Assembly (NCBI GenBank): GCA_019694555.1
Contig: JAIBBS010000019.1
Coordinates: forward strand, 1-64,000
DNA length: 64,000 nt
DNA from: Nannocystaceae bacterium
GTDB taxonomy: Bacteria; Myxococcota_A; Polyangia; Nannocystales; Nannocystaceae
Direction: 5' to 3'
Positions 32,701-39,356 of the stretch are shown in pieces. The translations under genes and the position numbers were made by a program. Below the pieces are notes generated by a model. That model did not search any database. It was given only the letters and a program-made list of their open reading frames with translations, and had not been told where the DNA came from. Positions within the stretch are counted from its first letter, which is position 1; each line of letters opens with the position of its first letter.

Positions 32701-35700
32701 CCAGATCACCGAGGCGTCGCAGCAGGCGCTGCCGCTCGGCCGCATCCTCGCAGTGCTGCAGCTTGATCTCGAGCGGACCCGAGATGTTCTTCTCGTCGTT
32801 GGCCTCTTCGTACAGCTCGATGAGCCGCTCGGCGACGGTGAGGTTGCCGGGATCGTCGGACAGCGCCTTCTCGAGCGAACGCATCGCGCGATCGGGCTTG
32901 GCCAGCTTGTCGCGGTACAGATCGCCGATCTTGAGCAGCAGCGCGGTCTTCTGCGCGCCGGTGGCGGTCTCGGCCTCGCGCTCGAGCACGCGCACGAACT
33001 CGCCCCACTTGTCCTGCTTGGCGTAGAACTGCTCGAGGGCGTCCATCTGGCCCTCCTGCAGGTACAGCTTCTTGAGCGCATCCTGGGCGCGACGGTTCTC
33101 GGGATCGATCTCGTAGAGTCGCTCCCAGGTGCGGATCGCCGCGGCGTTGTCGTTGAGCTTCTCGCTGTAGAGCAGGCCCAACTTCACCAGGTAGCCGCCC
33201 AGCGCCGCGTTGTCGGTGGTGACCTCGCAGAGCTTGTCGAGCGTGGCCGCGAGCTCGGGCCACGCCTTCTCCTTCTCCTGCAGCGACTCGAGGTTCTGCA
33301 GCGCCTCGACGTTGCCGGGGTCGAGCTCGAGCAGCTGCGTCCACAGCTCGATCGACAGCGACGGCTTCTTGATCTTCTGCCCCGCGGTGCGGGCGATCTC
33401 CAGCAGCTGGGCCTTCCGCTCGCCGGCGTCGGCCACGAGCATGAGCTCCTTCTGCTGCACCGCGATCATGCGCTCCCAGTCGCGGCGGCGACCGTAGAGG
33501 TCCTTGAGCTTCGCGATGGCGGTGGGCTCGTAGGCGTCGATCTCGAGCACGGCCTCGTAGCTCTTGATCGCCTCGGCCTGGTTGTTGAACTTGTCGAGGA
33601 ACAGGTTGCCCGCCTGCAGGTGCAGCGCCTTCTGCTGCTCCGGATCGGGCGAGAGCTCCGCGCGGCGACGGATGCGACCGATGAGGTCGGGCCAGCGCTT
33701 CATCTGCTCGTACTGGTCCTGCTGCGCCTCGATCACGCGCAGCAGCTCGGTGGTGCGGCCCGCGTCCTCGAGCAGCTTCTCCAGCGCGGCCAGGGTCGTG
33801 ACGACCAGGCCCGGCTGGCGCAGCTGATCGCGGTAGACCTCGATCAGCTCCCAGTGCACGCGCTCGCGCGTGTCGACGTCGCCGTCGGCGATGTGCTTGA
33901 GCTGCTCCTTGAGCAGGTCGGCGACGTTGCTCCACTTGTTCTGATCGGCGTACTGCGCCTTGAGCCGGCTGCGCGGGTACTGCTTGTCCGGCATCGCCGT
34001 GACGGCCTCGCGCCAGAAGTCGAGCGCCTTCTTGTTGCCCGCCTTCTCCGCGGCCTCGGCCTTGCGGATCAGGGCCATCTGCGGGGCCGTGAACGACTCG
34101 CCGTCGATCTCGCCGGCCTCGGCCGAACCCTCGGCCTCGGCGGTCGCGCTCGCGGCGGGTTGCGGCTCGGAACGCGGACGCGGCTGGGCGCTGGGCGTCG
34201 GCGCGGCGGGCTCGGGCGCGCGCACCGGCTCGGGTGCGGCGGCAACCGGCTCGGGCTCGGGCTCGGGCTCGGGTTCGGGCGCCGGCTCGGGCTCGGGCTC
34301 CGGCTCCGGCTCGGGCTCCGGCTCCGGCTCCGGCTCGGGCTCCGCTGCGACCGGCTCACGATCGATCACCGCCTCGGTGTCGAGCAACGTCCCGCGCGGT
34401 GCCGGCGTCTCCGCCGTGCCGACGCGCGGCAGCTGCATCGTGCGACCTTCGGGATCGGCCTCGGCCGCCGGCAGCTTCGTGGTCTTGCCGTCGGAGCTCG
34501 GCGCGACCGGGACCTGCGCGGTCGATCCGGGCTCGTCGAGGCCTTCGCTCTTGCGGAACGCGACCACCAACGGATGCTCGGGCGCGTGCTTGGCCGCGCG
34601 CGCGAAGAAGCGGCGCGCGGTGTCGACGTCCTTGAACTTCTTCCACGCCAGCTCGCCGGCCGAAAGCGCCACGATCGCCGCGTCGACGTCGTCGAGCACC
34701 GCGACGGCGCGCTCGGCCAACGGGATGAGCGCGTCGGCGTTGCCCGACGCGTCGGCGGTCTGCACGAGCTGACGGAATGCCGCGAGCTGCCAGTCCTCGC
34801 CGTACCCGACGTCGAACTCGCCTTGGCCCACCGCGAGCTCGAGCGCCTGGTGGAAGAAGTACGACGCCATCTCGGGCTTGTTGAGCCGCACCTGCCACGC
34901 GATCGCGGCGGCGAGCAGCACCCGCAGTCGCTCGCGCGGATCGTCGCAGTGCGCCGCGCGGCGATCCTGCAGCTTCTGCACGAGCTGCAGGTTGCCGGTG
35001 GCCGCAAGCGCGGTCTCGGCGAGGTACGCAGCCTCGTCGTTGCTCGGGTCGGCGTCGAGCGCCTTGAAGACGCACGGCAGGCGGCGCTGGTCCTCGGGCG
35101 CCTCGAGCTGCAGGATCCGGCCCGCACGCATGTACGCGGCGCTCAGCGCATGACCGCGCTTGACCACGTCCGCGGCGAGCGGATCCTCGGCGCCAGACAT
35201 CGCGCGCAGCTGCGCCCAGATGGTCTCGAACGCGAGCTGCCAGTTGTTGCGGTCGTAGATCGTCTCGAGGAAGCGATCGCCGTAGACCTCGTTGTTCGGC
35301 TCGGCGTCACGCGCGAGCTCGAGGTGCTTGCGTGCGAGATCGACGTTGCGCTGGTTGAGCTGCGCGACCCCGAACGCGTAGTCGAGCGACGCACGCTGCG
35401 ACGGGTCGTTGTTGCGCTGCAGCTCCAACCCCATCAAGCGCGTCACCATCTCGAGGTGCGCCATCTCTTGGTAGATCTGTCGCGCGTGGCCCAGCGCCGA
35501 GAGGTTGGTCTGATCGCACTTGAACGCCTGCTGGTAGCAGGTCATCGCGCGCGCCTTGTCGAGGAAGATTTCCTCGCACGCGCGCGCGAGATCGAAGAGC
35601 GCTCGCGACTGCGCGGCCTTGTCGCCGGCGCCGTTCGCTTCGGCTTCGAGCTCGTCGATGATCCCGGTCCAGTCCTCGACCTCTCGAAGGCGTTGCTTGA

Positions 35701-35719
35701 TCCGCTGAGTGAGTTCCAT
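23729..35719 (-). CDS. gltI: Giant TPR protein, GltI/AgmK-like
   Basis: 3996 residues from the ATG at 35719, with GAAGGA 10 nt upstream. No signal peptide, so cytoplasmic. After an N-terminal TPR region (1-440) comes a Glu-Pro linker (about 457-491). Then some forty units of about 72 residues follow, each two TPR helices pairs (pattern W-x-x-L-x-x-x-L ... LGDxxxAIxAYRxVLEIDPxNxxALxALxxLY). A C-terminal non-TPR domain (about 3730-3996) is helical with SELTAYRVGLLLCHDLR. Myxococcus GltI (AgmK), required for gliding, is the known protein of this size and type and sits in the same kind of cluster. It is known as a cytoplasmic scaffold. Orthology rests on size, repeat type and gene order, not on alignment. 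Confidence 0.82.
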   Translation of the reverse strand: MELTQRIKQRLREVEDWTGIIDELEAEANGAGDKAAQSRALFDLARACEEIFLDKARAMTCYQQAFKCDQTNLSALGHARQIYQEMAHLEMVTRLMGLELQRNNDPSQRASLDYAFGVAQLNQRNVDLARKHLELARDAEPNNEVYGDRFLETIYDRNNWQLAFETIWAQLRAMSGAEDPLAADVVKRGHALSAAYMRAGRILQLEAPEDQRRLPCVFKALDADPSNDEAAYLAETALAATGNLQLVQKLQDRRAAHCDDPRERLRVLLAAAIAWQVRLNKPEMASYFFHQALELAVGQGEFDVGYGEDWQLAAFRQLVQTADASGNADALIPLAERAVAVLDDVDAAIVALSAGELAWKKFKDVDTARRFFARAAKHAPEHPLVVAFRKSEGLDEPGSTAQVPVAPSSDGKTTKLPAAEADPEGRTMQLPRVGTAETPAPRGTLLDTEAVIDREPVAAEPEPEPEPEPEPEPEPEPEPAPEPEPEPEPEPVAAAPEPVRAPEPAAPTPSAQPRPRSEPQPAASATAEAEGSAEAGEIDGESFTAPQMALIRKAEAAEKAGNKKALDFWREAVTAMPDKQYPRSRLKAQYADQNKWSNVADLLKEQLKHIADGDVDTRERVHWELIEVYRDQLRQPGLVVTTLAALEKLLEDAGRTTELLRVIEAQQDQYEQMKRWPDLIGRIRRRAELSPDPEQQKALHLQAGNLFLDKFNNQAEAIKSYEAVLEIDAYEPTAIAKLKDLYGRRRDWERMIAVQQKELMLVADAGERKAQLLEIARTAGQKIKKPSLSIELWTQLLELDPGNVEALQNLESLQEKEKAWPELAATLDKLCEVTTDNAALGGYLVKLGLLYSEKLNDNAAAIRTWERLYEIDPENRRAQDALKKLYLQEGQMDALEQFYAKQDKWGEFVRVLEREAETATGAQKTALLLKIGDLYRDKLAKPDRAMRSLEKALSDDPGNLTVAERLIELYEEANDEKNISGPLEIKLQHCEDAAERQRLLRRLGDLAERVLGDAARAFGYYRRAFDEDHTGADVRGHMARLAPTTGSWGELAQSLQAAIEKFGASSDSLPLRLELAEVQERKLVDLDVALKINQGILEIDPEQSVALESLERLYLALGREEDLLAVLRTKLSLAGDDDERRATQTRIGSIHEQLGHHDAAIEAYQAVLATGVEDATVLASLDRIYLSLERWPQLADVLARELAVRSESDVDGRCALLQRLGELQADKLGNDAEAIELFRRALDLEQGFEPARARLERWLDADAHKVGVAGILLPVYEAQEHWSQVVACLEIQAAAAQQTEARVELLLRIGSIHAQRMGDATAAFSDYSRALREDPLSDTAQRELESLASIEGRWEDIATLYEEAVTKDLPAEQLRALLKKLAEIYDGQLNDPAKAIVCYQRSTDIDPEDKHSLDALEALYSRDQKWEELLDVYRRKVELESDPDQRESLRFKIAALQEEMLARPDDAIATYNEILADDDVNLRAITALDRLYQSRQKWPELAENLARQLALVGDPEQQVELSLRLGGVRLKQLGQTGLAVETYSKVLEIDPHNESALDALEGLLEDEQHQLAVARILEPVYRAGNDWPHLVQSYEIMVKHSLDPAEKIRLLHQIGELYEIGGDEPAKAFSAYGRALREDPGNLDTQDKLEGLSRQMGSYAELVALFEEVVESVVDDQLRITLNAKVASLYETAIDDPSKAAAAYEKTLAIDPGNFAAVDALIEVHRRTDNFAELVSAVVRKAEMIDNPEDQKKLLLYAANIRESVMEDAEGAIKLYQQVLTIDDADRTALDALVKLYIQLERWEQLKDVYQRLSELATDPDERRQALYVLGQVYDTELKDVARAIDTYQAVLDLDPSDAQAISALDRLYGQAERWLDQLQILERAVDATDAPEEQTAYRFRIGGLWESQLGDMIRAIESYREVLSHDPGHVPTIEALDRIVHGDNEPMAAAQVLAPLYEQLAEWGHLIDVQEVMIAHTEDPVARIDRLHLVASIHERQVGEFDKAFDAYARALALDPQNEQTITQLERLAEVTSEWEKYSKLLAEQATAAADPLVKVGLLTRLAYVLEVRLGNVDGAVARYLEILAIDPEHAHSIEALDRIFSNLQRWPELVENLQRQVAITGDEQQVIELYLRMGQIYQYSLGDAAKAIAAYREILNLDPAHTATLGALEEIFAAGEHQSEIAEILEPIYHSAERWDALVKLGEVKLGTTADTADRLQIIQQVAEICEHRLGDAGEAYVWWLRAYIDDPTNEHVCEEMERLAEITQEWGHIVDVGDQILEANAAPEVRLAVLGRSARVLDSKLGDAERAIAAYRAVLELDPENAPALAALDRIYGTTGMAQDLAEVLQRRIRGTMDGEQLVDFEVRLAQVYENDLGNVEQAIAAYNRALGHDAANQFALGRLESLYMGQYRWQELFDNYQKMVDVANTDDDMAECYQRMAKLASDTLSRESDAIDLWNRVLELRGDDPLALGELAALHERNTRWDDLVDVLERQVLVIHDPEAKVASYQLLGRVYGERLERDRNALEAWLNALEIDDANLETLQALHRIYEGNQAWVELIEILERLIGLGPDIIGWEQLRELYAKVGRIQGEYLMASDKAILAWHKVLELAPGDMEALRALEDLYTQQGMWPEAIEVLERKSKVIEDRDSKIDVLMQIAQIWEERLQDKVQAAGAYQEILEIDNTHLGASEALEHIYRDTADWGSLAELLINRAEILDDRHARVETLQAAAKVLEENLEDQDMAFATLQAAFNVDYANDHTARELERLATQAGKWGELLGEYNGLVQQIEDPLERCELMVKIGRWYGEHLNNAAQGIYALEQALALNPESVSALRELASFHRRAESWPELAQTLQRIVPLETEPSAQADTYLDLAETQETRLGDTEGAVESYRRVLEIDSDSVTALDALMRLHEQRQEFADLVHVLDRRAAISEDPDERLRLRKHAGYAQEVNLADAGAAVETYRAILADEPGDLDALQSLERLYLNGGRVHEYLEILEAQLDVTNDTEGQVGIYEKMAHGLVTMANDRERAAEMLEKIVMLDPSREVTYQQLEELYRGMEKWTELVETYRSHVNATPDVQNKVALLAAMGEVYEKQVQDVDRAIETYAEILQLDPYNFDAANTLSRLQEAIEDWPNAIQTMGRLADLTREPAQRTELLTRIARVQHQKLQESEQAEYRLSQALEVDPSYVPALVLLAEIYKQRGDWLKAARTLEVAGDYSHNPLERTNLTAESAFINHEELDNRDKAVELFAKTMALDPEHVKVGRVLAEIYYDAQHFAYCDPIYDMLTRKVDALELDDDQQRELFLRAAKTARTLGNGEKALKQYKRAYDIDPTNHEVLTGMADLLFEREDWERSFKLYQTILVQHRDTQSSEDTVQVYHRLGTIKNRQNEPRKALNYFEKALEVDPHHQPTLEAVIALQAAGNDWEGVISAKRALIDISPDGDTQFALWKDIGELYATKVQNKDKAASAFQSALDLRPDDYPLLHTLLDLYTASKRWNEAIAVIDRIVEIEKDGKRRSRYHYTAAVLLRDELGQIDDSVERFNLVLDDDPTMLKSFQAIDTILTKAKDWKALERGYRKMLKRLPQEGNEPLKVTLWSNLAEIYRTRLQDFKSAVAAYEVAAKLDPDNVDRHVKMAELYERLMEISPREYVDAAVREHQVLIANEPFRYESYHALFNIYVNASEVDKAYCVASVLSFLKKATDQEQAYVDRYKRGDFVMARQRLSEDTLRRHVFHPDQDLYLTGILGLIAPAVAAWRAVPLPGTLSPTERIDIQVDPSLFSRMAKYVKDVLNVSTPDVYLRPNDPGDLTLMNIKRDETLHPSMVVFQNLLRGKNEAHLVFALGRYMMDLYLPHYCYIALERSPQHLKQVFLACLRLVGMPVQGDAAALDIIGREIRSRMQPAALDQLRSLMQKFVDAGGSTDVKRWAAASELTAYRVGLLLCHDLRIAGQMISQEQSMLGSAMGPRDKIKELVLYSISEDYFTARRAIGVTVG
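34246..34350 (-). repeat. 6-bp repeat encoding (Glu-Pro)n
   Basis: About 17 copies of a GAGCCC/GAACCC/GAGCCG hexamer on the minus strand encode an alternating Glu-Pro rod that separates the first TPR block of the giant protein from the rest. Such stretches stay extended and rigid. Confidence 0.85.
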
Positions 35720-35772
35720 CTGGGCGCTATCCTTCGAGACTTACTGGAGATTTCGTCGCGGGGACGGTGCTG

Positions 35773-35802
35773 GATATAACACGCGAGCGCGTGCGACTTC
35801 AA
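35773..35802 (-). promoter_or_regulatory. Promoter candidate for the giant TPR gene
   Basis: TTGAAG (35797-35802), 18 bp, then TATATC (35773-35778) on the minus strand. Leader of about 50 nt to the ATG at 35719. Four of six matches in each box. Confidence 0.45.
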
Positions 35803-35948
35803 CGCCGCACGCGTGATGCGATCGTGATCGGTGCAGCGGGCCGTGCACGCGAGCGCGCCGTTGCGCGATGCCACGCCGACGCGTTGGTCCGTCGCGACGC
35901 CGACGAACGTCGAGCGCCGCCTCTGCGCAGGCACATGCGCGCACGGCT

Positions 35949-35979
35949 GCGCGTGCGACCGTGATCACGGCGCACGCGC
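35949..35979. promoter_or_regulatory. 31-bp near-perfect palindrome
   Basis: GCGCGTGCG (35949-35957) and CGCACGCGC (35971-35979) flank the perfect 12-bp palindrome CCGTGATCACGG (35959-35970), with one unpaired A at 35958. No T-tract follows. It lies between the TPR lipoprotein stop (36024) and the giant gene's promoter, so it could be an operator or an RNA hairpin that ends the upstream transcript. Confidence 0.45.
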
Positions 35980-36023
35980 GCAGGTGCGGACACGGGTGCA
36001 GGCCGCGGGCTGCAGGCCCGGGC

Positions 36024-36932
36024 TCAGATCACGTCCTTGATGCGGGCCATGGTGTCGTTCGCCGCCTTCTTGCGGTCCTCCGGCACGTCGTTGCCCGCCT
36101 TCTGCAGGAAGGCCTGGAGGTTCTCGACCGCGTTCTTGCGGTCGCGGACCTCGGCGTAGGCCATGCCCAGGCCGTAGAGCACGTCGACCAGGTCGGGGTC
36201 GATGGCCTTGGCCTTCTTGAACGACTCGATGGCGTCGAGCGGCTTGTTGAGCGCGAACTGGGCGCGGCCGAGGCCGTTCCACATGTGCGCGTCCTTGTCG
36301 TTGACCTTGGTGCCGACGTCGAGCACGGCCTGCCCGACGTTGGCGTGGCCGTAGTCGATGTACATGTTGCCGAGCGCCACGAACGAGAGGCTGTAGCCCG
36401 GGCGCAGCTCGATGGCCTTGCGGTAGTTCTGGTCGGCCTTCTGCGGCTGGTCGAGCTTCTCGTACAACGTGCCGGTTCGGTAGTACGACCGGTAGTGGTT
36501 GGGGTCGAGCTTGATGCACTCCTGGAACTGGGCGATGGCGTCGTTGAACTTCGCCGCCTGTTCCGTCTGGCTCACGCCCTGCGCCTCACCCTGCGCGGTC
36601 AGGATCGTGCCGAGCTGGTAGTGGTACTCGGCGTTGGGCTCTTCCTTCATGTTGTCGATCGCGCCGCGGAACATCTTCTCCGCGTCGACCAACTTGCCCT
36701 GCTTGCGGTACATCTGCCCGAGGATGTAGTAGGGCTTCGCGAAGGTCGGATCGAGCTCGATCGCTTCCTTCAGCGACTTCTCGGCGCCCGTCGTGTTGTT
36801 CTTGTTCTCGAGCGCGATGCCCTCGTTGAGCCGGTTGATCGCCTGCACGCGCTGACGGCTGGCAAGCTTGCAGCCCGGCGAAAAGGCGAGCATGGGAACG
36901 ACCAGGGCGACGAGGGCGACAAACCGGCGCAT
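36024..36932 (-). CDS. TPR lipoprotein
   Basis: 302 residues from the ATG at 36932, with GGAGG 11 nt upstream. Hydrophobic signal ending at Cys21 (FSPGC). Six to seven TPRs follow from about residue 30 (e.g. NNTTGAEKSLKEAIELDPTFAKPYYILGQMYRKQG-type units). Expected in the periplasm, tethered to a membrane. In Myxococcus the gene between gltG and gltI is gltH, an outer-membrane beta-barrel; this protein is clearly not one. It may be a second GltE-type scaffold. Flanked by hairpins on both sides, so perhaps its own transcript. Confidence 0.82.
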   Translation of the reverse strand: MRRFVALVALVVPMLAFSPGCKLASRQRVQAINRLNEGIALENKNNTTGAEKSLKEAIELDPTFAKPYYILGQMYRKQGKLVDAEKMFRGAIDNMKEEPNAEYHYQLGTILTAQGEAQGVSQTEQAAKFNDAIAQFQECIKLDPNHYRSYYRTGTLYEKLDQPQKADQNYRKAIELRPGYSLSFVALGNMYIDYGHANVGQAVLDVGTKVNDKDAHMWNGLGRAQFALNKPLDAIESFKKAKAIDPDLVDVLYGLGMAYAEVRDRKNAVENLQAFLQKAGNDVPEDRKKAANDTMARIKDVI

Positions 36933-36992
36933 CGGACTTCGGGCCTCCACGGGGCGCGGAACCGGTGCATGGTAGCCGGTCGTTTGCGAGCG

Positions 36993-37040
36993 TGACAAGG
37001 CCGCCCGCGGGATCGAGGGCGTTTCGCCCCGCGGACGGCC
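36993..37040 (-). terminator. Terminator-like hairpin after the second FHA gene
   Basis: 13-bp stem (36999-37011 with 37028-37040, one G-T pair) with an inner GGGCG/CGCCC hairpin in the 16-nt loop. On the minus strand it is followed by TTGT. It starts 19 bp beyond the stop at 37059. The T-tract is poor. Confidence 0.45.
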
Positions 37041-37058
37041 GTCACCACCACCTTGGGG

Positions 37059-39038
37059 TCAGCCCGGGTTGAGCACGAACGGGTAGGTCACCACCGCGCT
37101 GCCCGCGGTCGCGCCGGTCGGGAAACGCCAGCGACGAACTGCCTTGGCGATGCAGCTGCCGACCTGGGCGTCGTCGAGCGACGACTCGGCCACGGCCGAG
37201 GCCCCGACGGTGCCGCTGGAACCGATGGTGAACTGCACCGCCACGCGCCCGCGCAGGTTGGGGTCGCGCACGAGGCCCTGGCTGTAACAGGCCCGGACCT
37301 CGTTGATGTGCGACCGCACGACGCGGCGGATGATCTCCTTGTCCACCGAGGGCTGGGTCGCGATGTCGGCCACGCGGACGCTGGGCTTGCGCGGACCCCG
37401 GCCCTCGAACGCGGTGCCCGAGTTGCGGCCGTTGCGGTCGCCGTAGCCCAGGCGGGTGCCGTTGTCGCCGCGCTGGCCGATCAGGCCCACGCCGGTGAGC
37501 CCGATGGTGCCGGCACCATCGCCACCGCCACCGCGCCCGCTGCCGACCAGGCCCAGGCCGGCCATCCCGCCGGAGGCTCCGATCTCGCTGCCGGTGAGGT
37601 TGCCCCACACGTCCTCGTCGTCGTTGCCGACCGCGAAGGCGGCCCCGTGGGGCGAGGCGAGGAAGTGCCCCGACTCGAGCTGCATCAACCCGAGCACGCC
37701 GGCCTCACGCGCCTGCTCGTTGGGATCGAAGTTGCGCGCGAGCTGCGGCACCGCGCTCTTGGGGCCCTTGGTCGCGTACATCTTGCGCACGTTCACCTTG
37801 CTGGGGTCGCCCATCGCGCCCTCTTCGCCCTCCGCGCGTCGACCCGCGAGGCCGGCCACGCTCTCGCTGTCGTTGGGCCCGAGCTCGTCGATCTCCTCGG
37901 GCGGCGGAGCCTCGTCGGGCTGGTGGAGGAAGCCGACGTAGCGGTTGTCGGCCGCGGTCTCGTCGCTCGACATCGCGAGCGCGTCGTCGGGCACCAGCTG
38001 CGACAGCCCGAGCATGCCGCCGATGATCGCGAGCGAGGCGGCGTTGAAGCCCCAGTACGCGCGATCGGTCTCACCGCGCCCCGCGAGCACGCGACCGGGC
38101 GCGACCGCGGTGACGTCGAAGCGCAGCTCACCGAGCGTGACCTGTGCGCGCGTGCCCGGCTCGAGCCGCAGCTCGCCCGCACCACCTGCGAGCTCCTGTC
38201 GTGCGCCGGCGCGCTCGACGAAGCCGCGCAGCTCGGGCGACAGCTGCAGCACGATGCCGGACTGATCGCGGCGCACGAGCGTGAGCGGCTCTCGCAGCGC
38301 GGTGCCACCCACGGGGATGCTCGCGTCGGGCCCCTCGCCCAGGATGTAGCGATCACGCACCTGCTCGCGCTGTCGCACGATGCCCAGACCCAGCGGCACG
38401 AGCCCCGCGAGTGCGAGCACCATGCCGATGCCGCCGGTGCCCCAGCCCGGGGCCGGCGGCGTGGGTCGTCCGGCCTCGGCCGCGGCCTTCACCTCGGCCG
38501 CGTGGCTGGTGAAGTCCTGCGTGACGTCGTGCGCGAACAGGGCCCCGCCGCCCAGGCACAGCAGGCCGCCGAGCGCGAGCCAGGCCGCAGCATCGCGACG
38601 GCGCGCGTGTCCGAGGTGCTGCACGTCGATGACGCGATCACGCCAGCGCGCGACGATCTGCGCCACCGCGGGCGCGGTCGCGTGCTCGTGCTCGGTCACG
38701 TCGACCGCGATCGCGGGCGCGACGGTGCGGCTGGGCGCCTCGACATCGACGAGCACGGAGTAGGGCCCGAGCTCGATGCGATCTCCGCGATGGATCGCCA
38801 CCGAGCGCTCGACCGGTGTGCCGTTGACGAGCGTACCGGTCGCGCTGCCGAGATCGATCAGACGCAGCTCGTCGCCGTGGACCTCGAGCACCGCGTGCAT
38901 CCGTGCGATCGCCTCGTCGTCGAGCCGCAGGTGGCTCGTCGGAAGACGTCCGATCTTGACCATGTCGCGCGCCACACGATGGGTCGCGACGCACTGACCA
39001 CCTGAGAAGACCTTGAGCGTGACGGTTGCTGCGGACAT
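37059..39038 (-). CDS. FHA protein with TonB-like C-terminal domain, GltG/PglI-like (copy 2)
   Basis: 659 residues, ATG at 39038 with GAGGAG 7 nt upstream. Cytoplasmic FHA domain 7-96 (GR at 30-31, SHL at 35-37, NG at 72-73). Hydrophobic segments at 150-168, 202-221 and 331-348. Acidic Pro-rich stretch 373-392. Conserved block GHFLASPHGAAFAVGNDDEDVWG about 457-479. Gly-rich hinge 485-545. C-terminal AgmX/PglI-type TonB-like domain 560-659 with the paired Cys584 and Cys629. In Myxococcus GltG spans the inner membrane and its periplasmic arm contacts the outer-membrane part of the gliding machine. Paralogue of the gene upstream. Confidence 0.88.
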   Translation of the reverse strand: MSAATVTLKVFSGGQCVATHRVARDMVKIGRLPTSHLRLDDEAIARMHAVLEVHGDELRLIDLGSATGTLVNGTPVERSVAIHRGDRIELGPYSVLVDVEAPSRTVAPAIAVDVTEHEHATAPAVAQIVARWRDRVIDVQHLGHARRRDAAAWLALGGLLCLGGGALFAHDVTQDFTSHAAEVKAAAEAGRPTPPAPGWGTGGIGMVLALAGLVPLGLGIVRQREQVRDRYILGEGPDASIPVGGTALREPLTLVRRDQSGIVLQLSPELRGFVERAGARQELAGGAGELRLEPGTRAQVTLGELRFDVTAVAPGRVLAGRGETDRAYWGFNAASLAIIGGMLGLSQLVPDDALAMSSDETAADNRYVGFLHQPDEAPPPEEIDELGPNDSESVAGLAGRRAEGEEGAMGDPSKVNVRKMYATKGPKSAVPQLARNFDPNEQAREAGVLGLMQLESGHFLASPHGAAFAVGNDDEDVWGNLTGSEIGASGGMAGLGLVGSGRGGGGDGAGTIGLTGVGLIGQRGDNGTRLGYGDRNGRNSGTAFEGRGPRKPSVRVADIATQPSVDKEIIRRVVRSHINEVRACYSQGLVRDPNLRGRVAVQFTIGSSGTVGASAVAESSLDDAQVGSCIAKAVRRWRFPTGATAGSAVVTYPFVLNPG

Positions 39039-39356
39039 GACGGTGCTCCTCGCCTCCGCGTTCCGAAGCAGCCGAGCGGACGTACCGGATCACCTCGATC
39101 CCGCAGGTCCGGAGTCCGACGCGCGCGCGGCAACGGTGCAATGGGCCCGTGCGCTCGCGGCGACGACTCGCTCTCGCTTCAGTCGCGGATGCGTCTCGTT
39201 GTTCACCGACTCAGACAACGCGATGCGTGCGTGGTTCCACACGCACGCGACGTCGACGTGATGCCGATCGCCGTCACGCACACCGCGGGCCCCAAAACGC
39301 GAACGGGGCCGCTGCTGCTGCAGCGACCCCGTCGGTCGGCTCCGTGCCGCGCCAGC
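39039..39356. other. 318-bp region between the two FHA genes
   Basis: Contains the intrinsic terminator of the upstream FHA gene (39294-39332) and the GAGGAG ribosome binding site of the downstream one. No convincing -35/-10 pair and no gene seen in the remainder, which has an average composition. Confidence 0.6.
39294..39332 (-). terminator. Intrinsic terminator after the first FHA gene
   Basis: 13-bp stem (39320-39332 with 39303-39315, one G-T pair), 4-nt loop, then TCGCGTTTT on the minus strand. It lies 25 bp after the stop at 39357. This is the best terminator of the window and separates the two FHA paralogues into different transcripts, or attenuates read-through. Confidence 0.75.

Larger units (their letters stand above)
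35720..36023. other. 304-bp intergenic region before the giant TPR gene
   Basis: Holds the promoter candidate (35773-35802) and a long palindrome (35949-35979), described separately. Small open frames here lack coding character. Locally lower GC around 35740-35800 fits a promoter region. Confidence 0.6.

Noticed and set aside
24174-35779. Very long plus-strand open frames (for example 26882-29998 and 30545-35779) opposite the giant TPR gene
   Set aside because: They are antisense shadows caused by GC-rich codons. Their translations are low-complexity Arg/Val/Leu/Glu with no domain, while the minus strand gives perfect TPR repeats throughout.
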